A stretch of DNA of 64,000 nt from Janthinobacterium violaceinigrum (GCF_009208555.1 NZ_WFLI01000012.1:97135-161134), one strand, 5' to 3'. Numbered from the stretch's first letter, positions 1 to 10,226 are shown. Numbers and translations: made by a program. Notes: generated from the sequence alone by a model not told the origin.

Positions 1-1249
1 CGTCCGCATCGAACTTGGCATAAAACGGCCGGCGCACCCAGTCTGGGTTGCGCGCCTGTAAAAATTGCAGGGCAAACAGTTTCTCGCCATTCACGGTGAC
101 GATGCCATCGATGACGATCTTGCCGGGAAATGCGCTCATGGACGGTCCCCGCACCGTGCGCGACAGGCCGGACACCATCTGGTAAGCGGCCTGGAAGATT
201 TCGTGCGCCTTCGCCAGGGGCAATTCGAAATAGCTGCGCGGACCCGTGTCCCGTTCGACAAACATGTAATACGGAATCGCCCCCAGGCGCGTGCCCGTCT
301 GCCACAGCTCGGCCCAGCTTGCCGGGTCTTCATTGATATGGCGGATCAGCGGCCCCTGCATGCGCAAGGTGGCGCCCGTGGACACGATGCGCTTGACGGC
401 TTGCTGCGCGATGTCCTGGCGCAACTCGACGGCATGACTGTAATGGCCCATCACGGCCAGGTTCTTGCCCGCCTTGACGATGCGCTCGAACAGGCGCAGC
501 AAATCATCCGCGTCGCGGTCCGACACAAAGCGCTGCGGCCAATACGCCACGGCCTTGGTGCCGATGCGGATGTTCTGGATGTGTTCCAAACCCGGCGCCA
601 GCAGCGGCTCCAGGTAGGCGGCCAGTTGCCGCGTGTTCATGATCATCGGGTCGCCGCCCGTGATCAGCACATCCGTCACTTCCCGATGTAATTTCAGGTA
701 GGCAACCAGCTCATGCGACTCGCGCGCATCGAACTTCATGTCGTCCATGCCCACGAACTGGGGCCAGCGGAAACAGAAAGTGCAATACGCGTGGCAGGTC
801 TGCCCTGCGCTGGGGAAAAACAGCACCGTTTGCGCATATTTGTGCTGCACGCCGCGCACGAACGTATCGTTGACTCTGGGCACGTTATGCGTCATCTGGC
901 CGGCCGGATGGGGATTCATGCCCAGGCGGATACCATGCACATAGGCATCGATGGCGGCCTTGTCGCGCTGCACCAGCACCAGCTCGCGCAAGTGCGCGTA
1001 CTGCTCGGGCGGCAGCATGTCGCGGTGGGGAAAGACGAGGCGGTAGATGGGATCGTCAGGGATATTGTTCCAGTCGATCAACTGGTCGAGCACATATTCA
1101 TTGGTGCGGAATGGCAAGACGTGCGAGACCACTTGCACGGCTTCGCGCTGTTCTTCCGGCAGCCATTCCCACTGCCGTGCCTGTTGAATGGTGTGCCGCG
1201 TGTACGGCTTGAACTTCGGTGAAAACGGCTCGGGAATGCGTGCGGCCAC
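1..1249 (-). CDS. KamA-family radical SAM protein (lysine 2,3-aminomutase-like), C-terminus outside the window
   Basis: A radical SAM enzyme of the lysine 2,3-aminomutase (KamA) family; 416 codons are visible and the frame is still open at the window edge. The [4Fe-4S] motif reads CHAYCTFCFRW (CX3CX2C) in the first half. It is followed by LITGGDPMIM and by YYMFVERDTGPRSYFELPL, both typical of the KamA fold. Family members move an amino group between carbons using PLP and SAM. Whether this one acts on free lysine, another amino acid or a protein cannot be told from sequence alone. The start is GTG at 1249, with AAGGAG about 6 bases upstream. An overlapping frame beginning at ATG 1286 is not homologous. 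The lysine-binding and PLP residues near the C-terminus lie outside the window. Confidence 0.85.
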   Translation of the reverse strand, partial: MAARIPEPFSPKFKPYTRHTIQQARQWEWLPEEQREAVQVVSHVLPFRTNEYVLDQLIDWNNIPDDPIYRLVFPHRDMLPPEQYAHLRELVLVQRDKAAIDAYVHGIRLGMNPHPAGQMTHNVPRVNDTFVRGVQHKYAQTVLFFPSAGQTCHAYCTFCFRWPQFVGMDDMKFDARESHELVAYLKLHREVTDVLITGGDPMIMNTRQLAAYLEPLLAPGLEHIQNIRIGTKAVAYWPQRFVSDRDADDLLRLFERIVKAGKNLAVMGHYSHAVELRQDIAQQAVKRIVSTGATLRMQGPLIRHINEDPASWAELWQTGTRLGAIPYYMFVERDTGPRSYFELPLAKAHEIFQAAYQMVSGLSRTVRGPSMSAFPGKIVIDGIVTVNGEKLFALQFLQARNPDWVRRPFYAKFDAD

Positions 1250-1529
1250 GGTCGGCTCCTTGCCAATAAATAGCGGTAATTTCCATGAAATCAGCCCTAT
1301 ATCGGCCAATTCAGCCTGTTTATACCACTGCCATGCCAACCCGGCATGCTGTGAAAGTCATCATAGTTCTTGCTGCGCGGAACCAAATTGCTACACATCA
1401 ACAAGCGGTCGATACGTTGCAAGCTACCGACAAGCAACACCTTAGTTTGTGCCATCGCAATTTGAGGGGGACCTCGGCGACGTAAATTACGGCTTGGCAA
1501 CACATCCCTCGATATCACAAGGAGCTTTC

Positions 1530-1988
1530 ATGAAACGCTTATTCACGGGTAGCCTGCTGTGCCTGGCATTTGTGGGCGGCAGCGTCCATGCCGCCGTCGA
1601 ACCAACGGAAAAAGACGCCATCGCCATGGCGGAACGGGGCGCCGCCTTCATGAAGGCGCATGGCAAGGAAGAAATGATGAAAAAAATCACGGCGAAAGAC
1701 CCGGATTTCGTGCAGGGCTCGCTATACGTGGACATGCGCGACATCAAGACGGGCATCGTGCTGGCCCACCCCATCAACCCTTCCATCGTGGGCAAGGATT
1801 TGACGGATGTGCCCGACGCCAATGGCAAGAAATATCGCCGTGAAATCATTGAGCTGGCGCAAAAGCAGGGCAAGGGCTGGGTCGATTACCAGTACAAGAA
1901 TCCCACCACCGGCAAGATCGAGCCGAAGACCACCTACATCCTGCGCGTCAACGATGTAGTGCTGGAAGCGGGGATCTACAAGAAATAG
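1530..1988 (+). CDS. Stand-alone periplasmic Cache-domain protein
   Basis: A 152-residue secreted protein with a clear signal peptide ([21 protein letters not shown], cleaved near residue 22). The rest matches a single-Cache (sCache_2-like) sensor fold: an amphipathic helix, then [39 protein letters not shown] and a final strand pair containing [20 protein letters not shown]. There is no transmembrane or output domain, so it is probably a soluble periplasmic ligand-binding module. The start at 1530 is chosen because AAGGAG lies 5 bases upstream and the signal peptide begins there. It lies 92 bases before the chemoreceptor at 2081 on the same strand, so it may feed ligand information to that receptor (inference). 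Confidence 0.8.
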   Translation: MKRLFTGSLLCLAFVGGSVHAAVEPTEKDAIAMAERGAAFMKAHGKEEMMKKITAKDPDFVQGSLYVDMRDIKTGIVLAHPINPSIVGKDLTDVPDANGKKYRREIIELAQKQGKGWVDYQYKNPTTGKIEPKTTYILRVNDVVLEAGIYKK

Positions 1989-2080
1989 TCAGGGGCGGCG
2001 CATGCGACTGCAGTGCGCGGCGCCCCCTCGCCTGCCCCTGTGCCGCCTGCCGTTTGAACAGCCATAGCCGGGAGTCAAGC

Positions 2081-3787
2081 ATGCTCAATCGATTACGCAT
2101 AGGACCGAAATTATTGCTGGCGCCCGCCCTGGTCTTGCTGCTGCTGATACTCAGCTCGACCGGTGCCTGGTATGGCATGGTGCGGCAAAATACCTCGCTG
2201 GAAAACATGGTGCAGGTACGCATCGCGCATCTGAAGGCGGCATCCGACGTGGCCGGCGACGCCAAGCATGTGCACGGCAATATGTACCAGTTGCTGTCGT
2301 GGACGAATGGCAGCTTCGCCAAGGCCCGCATCGACACATTGGAGCAACAAATCAAGGCGCGCCATGCGGCCATCGGCACCCAGCTGGCCACCTTGCGCGC
2401 CACGGCCACGGGCGCCGAACGCACCCTGGTCGATGCGGCCATCGCGGCCCTGGCCGGCTATCGCAAGGCCGTGCTGGAAACCATGGAAATGGCGCAGATG
2501 GACCAGTCGATCGCCACCAATTCCATGCTCAAGGCGGAAACGCAATTCGGCCAGTTCAATACGCAGCTGGCGCAACTGTCGGCGCTGGAAACGACTCTCG
2601 GCAGCGAGGCCCATGCGACGGCCAGCGCCGAGTTCCGCAGCCTGTGCTGGAGCCTGCTGCTGACGGTCCTGCTCTCGATCCTCGTCTCCATCGTGGTGAC
2701 CATGCTGGTGCGGCGCGCCATGCTGGTGGAAATCCGCGGCATCGCCGACGCCGTGCAAGACCTGGCGGCGGGCAAGCTGATGGCGGGCGCACCCAAGCAG
2801 GGCAATGACGAGATCGCGGACGCGTCGCGCGTGCTGGACCAGACCATCGCCAACCTGAACCAGACCTTGCGCACCATCATGGGCGCCGTGCAATCGATCG
2901 ACACGGCCTCCCGTGAAATTGCCACCGGCAACCTCGATTTATCGGCGCGCACGGAAATGCAAGCCAGTTCGCTGGAAGAAACGTCGAGCGCCATGGAAGC
3001 GCTGACGCAAGCCGTCAATGACAATGCCGACAACGCCCAGCTGGCCTGCGAGCTGGCGGGGCAAGCATCCACCCTGGCCGTGCAAGGGGGCGCGTCGATG
3101 CAGCAGGCCGTGACGACGATGGCGACGATACGGGCCAATTCGCGCCAGATCGTGGACATTATCGGCGTGATCGACGGCATTTCCTTCCAGACCAATATCC
3201 TCGCGCTGAATGCGGCGGTGGAGGCGGCACGCGCAGGCGAGCAAGGCCGCGGCTTTGCCGTGGTCGCTTCCGAAGTGCGCACCCTGGCACAGCGCTCGGC
3301 GCAGGCGGCCAAGGAAATCAAGACCCTGATCGCCACCTCGGTCACCACCATCGACGGGGGCAGCGTGGCCGTGCAGCAAGCGGGCGACAGCATGGGCGCC
3401 ATCGTGGCCTCGGTACAGCAAGTCAATGAAATCATCCAGCGCGTGAAAGAGGCCAGCGCGGAGCAAGCCTCGGGCATCACGGAAGTGAATCAGGCCGTCA
3501 CGCAAATGGATGACGTCACCCAGCAAAATGCAGCCCTGGTGGAACAGGCGGCCGCGGCAGCGGCCAGTTTGCAGGACCAGGCCGTCAAATTGTCGGCGGC
3601 CGTGGCCGTGTTCACCCTGGACGAGCTGCCCGCCGTGCCGGCCGGCCATGCCGAAGACGAGGCATTCCAGCATCCGGCCAGCCCCGCCAGGGGAGAAGGC
3701 AGCGACCGGCGGGCGCTGCACAGCCCGCTGCGCGGCATGCCCGGCCGGCCTGGCGCCAACGATGCATCGCGGCGCCGGCGCAGCTAG
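2081..3787 (+). CDS. Methyl-accepting chemotaxis protein, 4HB type
   Basis: A 568-residue chemoreceptor. The first transmembrane helix is at about residues 10-30 ([20 protein letters not shown]). A helical periplasmic sensor of about 150 residues without Cache motifs follows, probably a four-helix bundle. TM2 is at about 190-212, then HAMP, then the cytoplasmic signalling coiled coil with the conserved hairpin [35 protein letters not shown]. It should signal through CheA/CheW. The C-terminus ends in a low-complexity Arg-rich tail with no NWETF-like CheR tether. The start at 2081 has GGGAG 7 bases upstream. An in-frame TTG at 2054 has no good ribosome site. Its stop overlaps the stop of the convergent glycosylase gene. 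Confidence 0.95.
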   Translation: MLNRLRIGPKLLLAPALVLLLLILSSTGAWYGMVRQNTSLENMVQVRIAHLKAASDVAGDAKHVHGNMYQLLSWTNGSFAKARIDTLEQQIKARHAAIGTQLATLRATATGAERTLVDAAIAALAGYRKAVLETMEMAQMDQSIATNSMLKAETQFGQFNTQLAQLSALETTLGSEAHATASAEFRSLCWSLLLTVLLSILVSIVVTMLVRRAMLVEIRGIADAVQDLAAGKLMAGAPKQGNDEIADASRVLDQTIANLNQTLRTIMGAVQSIDTASREIATGNLDLSARTEMQASSLEETSSAMEALTQAVNDNADNAQLACELAGQASTLAVQGGASMQQAVTTMATIRANSRQIVDIIGVIDGISFQTNILALNAAVEAARAGEQGRGFAVVASEVRTLAQRSAQAAKEIKTLIATSVTTIDGGSVAVQQAGDSMGAIVASVQQVNEIIQRVKEASAEQASGITEVNQAVTQMDDVTQQNAALVEQAAAAAASLQDQAVKLSAAVAVFTLDELPAVPAGHAEDEAFQHPASPARGEGSDRRALHSPLRGMPGRPGANDASRRRRS

Positions 3788-4362
3788 ACGACGGGTGCCC
3801 GCAACGGTTTACTCAGATAGGGCGAGCCGGCCAGCACGAAGCGCCACGGCGTGTCCATCGCCTTGGAAATGCCGATGCGCGGTCCCGCGTGCACCGTGAC
3901 CTCTTCCTCGCGGGCCAGCAACTGGAATGGCGGCGCATCCAGTGCCAGCCGGTTGTGCAGATGGCTGACACCCAGCGCCTGGCACAGCTTGCCTGGCCCC
4001 GAGCACAGCAGCCGCTCCCCCTCGACGCCGCGCCGTTCCCGCATGGCATCGAGTCCCTCCACGGGTTCGATCGCGCGGATCAGCACGCCTGCGCCATGCC
4101 CCGCTTCGCGGCACACAAAGTTCAGGCACCAGTGCATGCCGTACGAGCGGTAGACATAGGCGTGCGCGGGCGGGCCGAACATGACGGCGTTGCGCGGCGT
4201 CACGCCCCCATACGTGTGCGAAGCGGGGTCCAGCCGGTCATACGCTTCCGTTTCCACGATACGTCCGCCCACGCCGTCGACCAGCACGGTCACGCCGATC
4301 AGCTGGCGCGCCACGCTGCTGGAATCGTCCGCAAAATCGATGCCTGCCAGGATTTTTTTCAT
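3784..4362 (-). CDS. 3-methyladenine DNA glycosylase (AAG/MPG family)
   Basis: A 192-residue monofunctional alkyl-purine glycosylase. It excises 3-methyladenine and related damaged purines (hypoxanthine, 7-methylguanine) to begin base-excision repair. Family landmarks are [69 protein letters not shown] and [12 protein letters not shown]. The glutamate in ETEAY is the catalytic-base position and the YRSYG tyrosine the intercalating position in human AAG. The start is ATG at 4362; an upstream in-frame codon at 4395 adds residues not seen in the family. The gene converges on the chemoreceptor gene, and a CTAG tetranucleotide supplies both stop codons. Confidence 0.93.
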   Translation of the reverse strand: MKKILAGIDFADDSSSVARQLIGVTVLVDGVGGRIVETEAYDRLDPASHTYGGVTPRNAVMFGPPAHAYVYRSYGMHWCLNFVCREAGHGAGVLIRAIEPVEGLDAMRERRGVEGERLLCSGPGKLCQALGVSHLHNRLALDAPPFQLLAREEEVTVHAGPRIGISKAMDTPWRFVLAGSPYLSKPLRAPVV

Positions 4363-4652
4363 CCGGCAATTGTACTGCCGCGCTTCGCGCCGCACGCCTT
4401 GCCCTGCCTTGAAAACAAATAAAACTTGATCTTTTCATCACAGAAACCTTGATGAATAGCGTCGTAAAATGACGAAAATCGGGGCTGGACCAGGCGAAAA
4501 CAGGGATTTTTTCCAGAATATATTGCAGAGATGAACTATTGCCATGCATAAACAGCGATAATCGTCGGGCACTGCGCCAGACGCTCATGAAGCGGGCAGC
4601 GGCAGCGCGCAACAGAATAACCACCGGGCACAAAAATGATGATGAAAGCGTG

Positions 4653-5519
4653 ATGATGAGAGCGGCAGCGCAAAAGCAGCTAGTGCAGGAAGATCCGGTT
4701 GACGCCTTGATGCGTTCCATCCGCATCCCGCCGCGTCCCAGCCTGCTGGTCGACCTGCAGCGCGAACTGGCCGAAGACGACCCGTCGCCGCGCCGCATCG
4801 CGCGCATCATCGCCGACGATGTGGGCATGTCCGGCGCCCTGCTGAAATTGGCCAACTCGCCGTTCTATGGCGCCGCGCGCAAGGCCAAGTCCGTCGAGCA
4901 AGGCATCAATTTTCTCGGCATCAACCAATGCAGCGCCATGATGACGGGCTTGCTGGCACGCCAGGCGCTGGAAGCGGAAGGCGTGGAACTGACCAACTTC
5001 TGGGATGTGTCGGCCAAGCGCGCGCGCGCGCTGGTATTTACCTCGCGCAAGCTGCGCATCGCCCCGCCCGACATCGCCCACACCTTCGGCCTGTTCTGCG
5101 ATATCGGCGTGCCCCTGCTGATGAACCGCTTCCCCGACTACGTCAACACGTACGCGGCGGCAGCCAACGATGCGCACAATTGCTTCACCAGCCTGGAAGA
5201 CGCGCGCCACCAGACCAACCACGCGGCCATCGGCTGCTTGCTGGCGCGCAACTGGGGCCTGTCCTCCGATGTCTCCTGGGCGATCTTGCACCACCACGAC
5301 TACTCGGTGCTGGCGGACCCGTCCACGGACGACGCCATCCGCTCGCTCGTCGCCCTGTCGCTGCTGGCCGAAAAAGGCATTCAGCGCTACCATGGCAACA
5401 GTACCTCGCTGGAGTGGGATAAAGGCGGCGAACTTGCCTGCCAGCATCTCGGCCTGTCGCAGGAAGAAGCGGCCGACCTGCTCGACGAATTGCACGAGAT
5501 GTTCGATACCGACCATTGA
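4653..5519 (+). CDS. HDOD-domain protein
   Basis: A 288-residue protein made almost entirely of one HDOD domain (metal-dependent phosphohydrolase-related, usually lacking the catalytic HD pair). Landmarks are IPPRPSLLVDLQRELAEDDPSPRRIARIIADDVGMSGALLKLANSPFYG, SVEQGINFLGI, FCDIGVPLL, HAAIGCLLARNWGLSSDVSWAILHHHDY and the C-terminal helical part. HDOD proteins take part in signalling, often with cyclic-di-GMP or two-component systems; no partner domain is fused here. The start is uncertain. ATG 4653 or 4656 sits just before the conserved region, but ATG 4587 and TTG 4539 are open in frame and none has a strong ribosome site. The 290 bases upstream hold no other gene that I can support. Confidence 0.85.
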   Translation: MMRAAAQKQLVQEDPVDALMRSIRIPPRPSLLVDLQRELAEDDPSPRRIARIIADDVGMSGALLKLANSPFYGAARKAKSVEQGINFLGINQCSAMMTGLLARQALEAEGVELTNFWDVSAKRARALVFTSRKLRIAPPDIAHTFGLFCDIGVPLLMNRFPDYVNTYAAAANDAHNCFTSLEDARHQTNHAAIGCLLARNWGLSSDVSWAILHHHDYSVLADPSTDDAIRSLVALSLLAEKGIQRYHGNSTSLEWDKGGELACQHLGLSQEEAADLLDELHEMFDTDH

Positions 5520-5626
5520 TGTATCGGGCGGCCGCGTCCGCCTGTATGATCTGTCCCGGCGCCTGGCATGAGCCCTGGCGCCCGTTTCCGTTTGCCTGCC
5601 CCGTATTTCTTAACCTGTTGATCGCC

Positions 5627-6835
5627 ATGCCCAAAAATAAGCGCCCTGTCCCCCGTAAATCCGCCAACACGCCTGAAGACAAGGATGAATCCGTCACGCG
5701 CATGCTGTGCACGATGGCCCTGAACCTGGCGGAGCAGGAAGACAGCGAATCGCAGGGCACGGTGCTGGCCGAGCAAGCCGTCGAGTTCGGCCGCCTGATC
5801 CGCAAGGCCTTGAATCAAAAGAAAGATGAAATCCTGTACGACGCCATCGAGCGCGCCAAATACGAGGACGTGGGCGCCTACCAATATTTGCGCAGCCATA
5901 TCGAGGAAGCCGCGTCCATTTCCGTGATCCGCCGCGACAATGCGCCGTCCATGGAAATCAACGCCTTTGTCGTGCCCCTGCTGGTGCAAAGCACGGGCGG
6001 CCTCAAGCAAGCGGACAGCTTCCAGGACCAGGACGCGTTCGAAGCGCTGGTGAAGAGTTTTCAACAATCCCAGCTGGAAAGCGCCAAGGCCAAGGTGGTC
6101 CTGATGAGCCATGCCTACGACCTCGATGAAATCGACCGCATCACCTACAGCCATCTGCACGAGATGGTGCGCGATGCCTATTCTTCGATGACGGACAAGA
6201 AAATCGTCGCCACGCCGGGCCTGGAAAGCAGCATCGTGGGCTGGAGCGAAACGGCCTTCGGCCCGCAGGACACGGCCGTCGAACTGCGCTTCCTGCTGGG
6301 CTTTGCCCTCAAGCGCGTGGACGATCCGTTTTATGCGGAACCAAAGGACGAAGCGGCGCTCGACGCGTGGTTCGACGCGCGCATGGCCCGCTACCAGCAG
6401 TGGACGACGGAAGTGGGCGAGCTCGTCAAGCGCTGCCTGGCGCCGGCCGGCAACGCCCTGGAAGTGAGCTTCCTGTACCAGGACCTGTTCCACGGTGGCA
6501 AGGAGCAAGGCTTGAACGAGTATGCGATGCTGCAGATGATGTCGGGCATCAACCATGCGCTGGCAGAAAACAATGTGGCGGCAGCGGATGTCTCGGTGGT
6601 CGTCGGTCCTGCCGACGAGCACGGCGAAATGCTGTTGCGCGTCAACGTCACGGCGGCAGGCGGCCAACTGCTGCACAGCGCCGACAAGCCGCTGGACCTG
6701 GCGGCCGACCTGCAGGACGAAGTCGACGACATCTGCGACGCGCTGGCCACCATCGGCGTGACGCAACTGTCCGTGGCGCTGCGCTTCGACGCCCAGGGCC
6801 AGCCCGTGGAAGCGCAGGCGTACCGGGCAGCCTGA
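5627..6835 (+). CDS. Conserved protein of unknown function (possibly DUF2863)
   Basis: A 402-residue soluble protein with no signal peptide or membrane segment. The N-terminus is Lys/Arg-rich and disordered (MPKNKRPVPRKSANTPEDKDES). Next come a helical part (NLAEQEDSESQGTVLAEQAVEFGRLIRKAL), an alpha/beta part, and an acidic C-terminus (LDLAADLQDEVDDICDALATIG). Length and overall look resemble the betaproteobacterial family DUF2863, but I place it there only tentatively, and no catalytic motif is visible. The start at 5627 is preferred because the upstream in-frame extension from 5516 is Trp/Pro/Cys-rich and overlaps the HDOD gene. The gene lies 107 bases after the HDOD gene and may be cotranscribed. 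It converges with the chemoreceptor gene, with only one base between the stops. Confidence 0.8.
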   Translation: MPKNKRPVPRKSANTPEDKDESVTRMLCTMALNLAEQEDSESQGTVLAEQAVEFGRLIRKALNQKKDEILYDAIERAKYEDVGAYQYLRSHIEEAASISVIRRDNAPSMEINAFVVPLLVQSTGGLKQADSFQDQDAFEALVKSFQQSQLESAKAKVVLMSHAYDLDEIDRITYSHLHEMVRDAYSSMTDKKIVATPGLESSIVGWSETAFGPQDTAVELRFLLGFALKRVDDPFYAEPKDEAALDAWFDARMARYQQWTTEVGELVKRCLAPAGNALEVSFLYQDLFHGGKEQGLNEYAMLQMMSGINHALAENNVAAADVSVVVGPADEHGEMLLRVNVTAAGGQLLHSADKPLDLAADLQDEVDDICDALATIGVTQLSVALRFDAQGQPVEAQAYRAA

Positions 6836-6836
6836 T

Positions 6837-8366
6837 TCACCGTTCCAGCTTGAACAGGCTGACCAGTTCCGACAGCTGATGCGCCTGTTCCTGCATGGCC
6901 TGGGCCGCGGCGGCAGCCTGCTCCACCAGGGCCGCATTTTGCTGGGTCACGTCATCCATGCTGATGATGGCCTGGTTGACCTGCGCGATGCCTTCGCTTT
7001 GCTCGTGCGTGGCCGTGCTGATGTCCCGCATGAAGGCCGTCACCTTGGCGATACTCTCGACCACGTGCCGCATCGCGTCGCCCGCCTGCCCGGCCAGTTC
7101 GCCGCCCGCCTCCACCTGCGTCACCGAGACGCCGATCAACGCCTTGATTTCCTTCGCCGCGCCGGCCGCGCGCTGCGCCAGGCTGCGTACCTCGCCCGCC
7201 ACCACGGCAAAGCCGCGCCCCTGCTCGCCCGCGCGCGCCGCTTCCACGGCCGCATTCAGGGCCAGGATATTCGTCTGGAAGGCGATGCCGTCAATGACGC
7301 CCGTGATGTCGGCGATCTGGTTTGACGACTGGCGGATGGCGCCCATGGTGTCGACCATGCGCGCCACCACGGCGCCGCCCTGGCGCGCCAGATGCGCGGC
7401 ATCGCCCGCCAGCACGCTGGCTTGCTGCGCATTGCCCGCATTCTGGCTGACGGTGCCCGTCAGTTCCTCCATCGAGGCCGCCGTCTGCTCGAGCGAGCTG
7501 GCTTGCGCCTCCGTACGCGCCGACAGGTCCAGGTTGCCGTTGGCGATTTCCTGCGACGCCGTGGCGATGGCCGAGGCGTTGCCGCGGATCTGGCGTACGG
7601 TGCCGGCCAGGTCCTGCTGCATGCGCGCGATGCTGTGCAGCAGGCTGGCCTTGTCGCCCGCCCGCAGCGCCACGGGGGCGGACAGGTCGCGCCCGGCGAT
7701 GCGCCGCGTGACGTCGCCCGCGTAGGCCGGCTCGCCGCCCAGGGCGCCGAGCACGCTGCGGATCACTTGCCAGCCCAGCGCCGACATCACGGCCAGGGCG
7801 GCCAGGAAAAACCACAGGAACTGCATGGCCGCTTGCCAGAAGGCGTTCTCGATATCGTCATTGAAAAAACCCGTGCCTATCCACCAGCCCCAGGGCTTGA
7901 AGGCGATGATGCCATTGAGCTTGGCCGCCAGCTGCCCGTCGCGCTTGCTCTTGACGGAGACGAGGCCGACTTCGCTGCTGGCCAGCGCCTCGACATACGC
8001 CTGCGAATCGGGCCGGCCATCCATGGTTTCGCCTTCGGCGACCACGCCGATATTCTTCGGATTCGGGTGTACCAGGTTCAAGCCGTTCGGCAGGCGCGCC
8101 CAGTAATAGCTTTTGCCGTCATTATTAAGCTGGGTCAATGCCTGCCTGGCGGCCGTCTGCGCCTGTTCGCGCGTCAGGCGGCCAGCCAGTTCTTCCGCGT
8201 GGTAGTGGGCGGCCAGGTGTTCGCCCATCTTGAGCATGTTGACGATCTGCGCCTCGCGGTCATGCCGCATGGCCTGGTACAGATTGCGCAGGCTGTAGGC
8301 GCCCAGCAGGGCCATGCCGAGCAGGGCGGCGCCAACCAGCAGAATCAGGCGGTGAGAGACTTTCAT
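6837..8366 (-). CDS. Methyl-accepting chemotaxis protein with periplasmic sCache_2 domain
   Basis: A 509-residue chemoreceptor. TM1 is at residues 5-27 ([24 protein letters not shown]). The periplasmic Cache domain has the hallmark [33 protein letters not shown] stretch and ends with [22 protein letters not shown]2 follows ([20 protein letters not shown]), then a HAMP-like linker and the signalling domain with [32 protein letters not shown]. sCache_2 receptors bind small carboxylates or similar ligands; the ligand here is unknown. There is no C-terminal CheR pentapeptide. The start at 8366 has AAAGGA at the correct distance. A 119-base gap separates it from the GntR regulator, which is read in the same direction. 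Confidence 0.95.
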   Translation of the reverse strand: MKVSHRLILLVGAALLGMALLGAYSLRNLYQAMRHDREAQIVNMLKMGEHLAAHYHAEELAGRLTREQAQTAARQALTQLNNDGKSYYWARLPNGLNLVHPNPKNIGVVAEGETMDGRPDSQAYVEALASSEVGLVSVKSKRDGQLAAKLNGIIAFKPWGWWIGTGFFNDDIENAFWQAAMQFLWFFLAALAVMSALGWQVIRSVLGALGGEPAYAGDVTRRIAGRDLSAPVALRAGDKASLLHSIARMQQDLAGTVRQIRGNASAIATASQEIANGNLDLSARTEAQASSLEQTAASMEELTGTVSQNAGNAQQASVLAGDAAHLARQGGAVVARMVDTMGAIRQSSNQIADITGVIDGIAFQTNILALNAAVEAARAGEQGRGFAVVAGEVRSLAQRAAGAAKEIKALIGVSVTQVEAGGELAGQAGDAMRHVVESIAKVTAFMRDISTATHEQSEGIAQVNQAIISMDDVTQQNAALVEQAAAAAQAMQEQAHQLSELVSLFKLER

Positions 8367-8485
8367 GGGTATCCTTTGGAGCATTCGCTGTGCATGGCTG
8401 CGCGCCATCGGCCACGACAGGCGTGGCTAGCCCTGCCGGCCCGCTGGCAGCGGCCGGTGGACAGGCGATGGAGCGCGCAGGGACG

Positions 8486-9208
8486 CTAGCGTTTGGGTTT
8501 GACGGCGAGATGCGGCATGAAATATTCAGGCCGCAGTTTGCGGGTGATTTCCAGCACCGGCAGCACGTGATCGAGATGGCTGCGCATGGCGGCGACGGCA
8601 TGCTGCGGATCGCCCGAGGCGACCGCTTCCACCACGTCACTGTGCTCGGCCATCACATCGCTCATGCGTCCTGCCAGGGGCAAGGTCAGCTGGCGATAGC
8701 GGTCCATCTGCGTCTTTGCCTGCAGGATCATGGGCCACACGCCCGGATAGCCGGACAGCTCGGCCAGGGCCGCGTGGAAGTTCTCGTCGGTGCGGTGAAA
8801 CCCGCGGATATCGTTGCGTTCGATGCACTCGGCCTGGGCCGCCAGGATGGCGCGCAGGCTGGCGATGCCTTCCGGCGTCGCCCTTTCCGTGGCCTTTTCG
8901 ATGATGGCCGTCTCCAGGGCGCAGCGCACCAGCATGGCTTCTTCCAGCGAATCGAGCGGGATGCGCGCGACAAAAGTGCCCACGCGCGGCAGCACTTCGA
9001 TCAAGCCTTCCTCCGCCAGGCGCTGCACGGCTTCATGCACGGGCGTGCGGCTGGTGCCCAGTTCATCGGCCAGTTCCTTTTCCACGATGCGCGTTCCCGG
9101 CAGCATGCTCATGTCAACGATACGCTGGCGCAGCAATCCATACACGCGACGCGCGGCGCTGACACCGGTTTCGCCATCGGCAGGAGGAAGAGAAGACGTC
9201 AGATTCAT
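8486..9208 (-). CDS. GntR-family regulator, FadR/FCD subfamily (candidate uronate regulator)
   Basis: A 240-residue transcription factor. The N-terminal winged helix-turn-helix is VYGLLRQRIVDMSMLPGTRIVEKELADELGTSRTPVHEAVQRLAEEGLIEVLPRVGTFV. The C-terminal all-helical FCD ligand-binding domain has the metal/ligand residues in FHRTDENFHAALAELSGYP and AEHSDVVEAVASGDPQHAVAAMRSHLDHVL. Regulators of this type in proteobacterial uronate clusters (ExuR/UxuR-like) repress until galacturonate or glucuronate binds. Its position at the end of the uronate block suggests the same job here (inference). The start at 9208 follows the family N-terminus; an extension to TTG 9232 is possible. Candidate operators lie upstream of uxaC (19953-19986). 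Confidence 0.88.
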   Translation of the reverse strand: MNLTSSLPPADGETGVSAARRVYGLLRQRIVDMSMLPGTRIVEKELADELGTSRTPVHEAVQRLAEEGLIEVLPRVGTFVARIPLDSLEEAMLVRCALETAIIEKATERATPEGIASLRAILAAQAECIERNDIRGFHRTDENFHAALAELSGYPGVWPMILQAKTQMDRYRQLTLPLAGRMSDVMAEHSDVVEAVASGDPQHAVAAMRSHLDHVLPVLEITRKLRPEYFMPHLAVKPKR

Positions 9209-9278
9209 AGACTTATTGTAGCGAAACGGCAAGGTTAAACAGGAAAAAACAGTGTAATCGATGATACAGGGTCTGCGC

Positions 9279-10226
9279 TCATCCGGCAGGCATTTCCGTG
9301 CGCGCGATGATGGCGCCGCGCCGGCCGATCACGCAGGCGGCGAGACGGTGTCCCGACGCCGCCGCCATGGCTGGCGCTTGCCCTGCCAGCCGCGCCGCCA
9401 CATAGGCTGCGCCGAACGAGTCGCCGGCCGCCGTGGTGTCCACCACGTTCGCCACCGGCCGGGTCGCCACCTCTTCCACGACGCCGTGGAAACTGACGAT
9501 GCAGGGCTGCGCGCCCCGCTTGAGCACGATCTCGGGCACGCCCAGCGCGCCGGTGCGCGCCAGCACCTGCGCCACGTCGGCCGGACCATACAAGGCATCT
9601 TCGTCATCGAGCGTCAGCAGGGCCAGCGAAGACAGGCTCAATACGCGATGGTAGGCCGAGGCAGCCGCATCGGCGCTTTCCCACAGGCGCGGACGGTAGT
9701 TATTGTCGAAGATGATCTGTCCGCCCTGCGCCTGGCACTGCGCCAGGGTCGCCAGCAGCAGTTCCCGGTCGGCCGGCGGCAGGATGGCCAGGCTGATGCC
9801 GGACAAGTACACGTGGCGCGCGCCGGCCAGCTGCTGCAGGATGGCCGGCGCCTGCGGCCCGCGCAGCCAGTGGCGCGCGGCCGAATCGCTGCGCCAGTAG
9901 TGAAAGCGGCGCTCGCCCTGCGCATCGTTCTCGATCAGGTACATGCCTGGCAGCTTGTCGGCCAGGCGCTGCACGCAGCGCGTATCGATGCCCTCGTCCT
10001 GCCAGCTGGCGCACATGTCGTCGGACAGGCTGTCGCTGCCCAGCGCCGTCACGTACGCCACCGCGTGCCGGCCCGCGTCAAGCTGGCGCGCCATGTACAC
10101 GGCCGCGTTCAGGGTATCGCCGCCAAAGCGGTAGGCCATGGCCGGCTTTTGCTCCTGCTGCTGCTCCGCGCGCTGCAATTCGATCATGCATTCGCCGATG
10201 ACGAAAACGGTTTGTGGTGCTTGCAT
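9279..10226 (-). CDS. kdgK: 2-keto-3-deoxygluconate kinase (PfkB family)
   Basis: A 315-residue ribokinase/PfkB sugar kinase that would phosphorylate 2-keto-3-deoxygluconate to KDPG, the last step before aldol cleavage to pyruvate and glyceraldehyde-3-phosphate. Support: N-terminal IGECMIEL, the substrate region YRFGGDTLNAAVYMARQL, FDNNYRPRLW, and the C-terminal PfkB signature DTTAAGDSFGAAYVAARL with the catalytic Asp in AAGDS. The TAAGDS variant, instead of TGAGD, is what KdgK enzymes show. The start at 10226 has GGGAGGAAA upstream; ATG 10250 lacks a site. The neighbours (uxaABC, exuT, polygalacturonase) fit the KDG route. No KDPG aldolase gene is visible in the window. Confidence 0.9.
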   Translation of the reverse strand: MQAPQTVFVIGECMIELQRAEQQQEQKPAMAYRFGGDTLNAAVYMARQLDAGRHAVAYVTALGSDSLSDDMCASWQDEGIDTRCVQRLADKLPGMYLIENDAQGERRFHYWRSDSAARHWLRGPQAPAILQQLAGARHVYLSGISLAILPPADRELLLATLAQCQAQGGQIIFDNNYRPRLWESADAAASAYHRVLSLSSLALLTLDDEDALYGPADVAQVLARTGALGVPEIVLKRGAQPCIVSFHGVVEEVATRPVANVVDTTAAGDSFGAAYVAARLAGQAPAMAAASGHRLAACVIGRRGAIIARTEMPAG

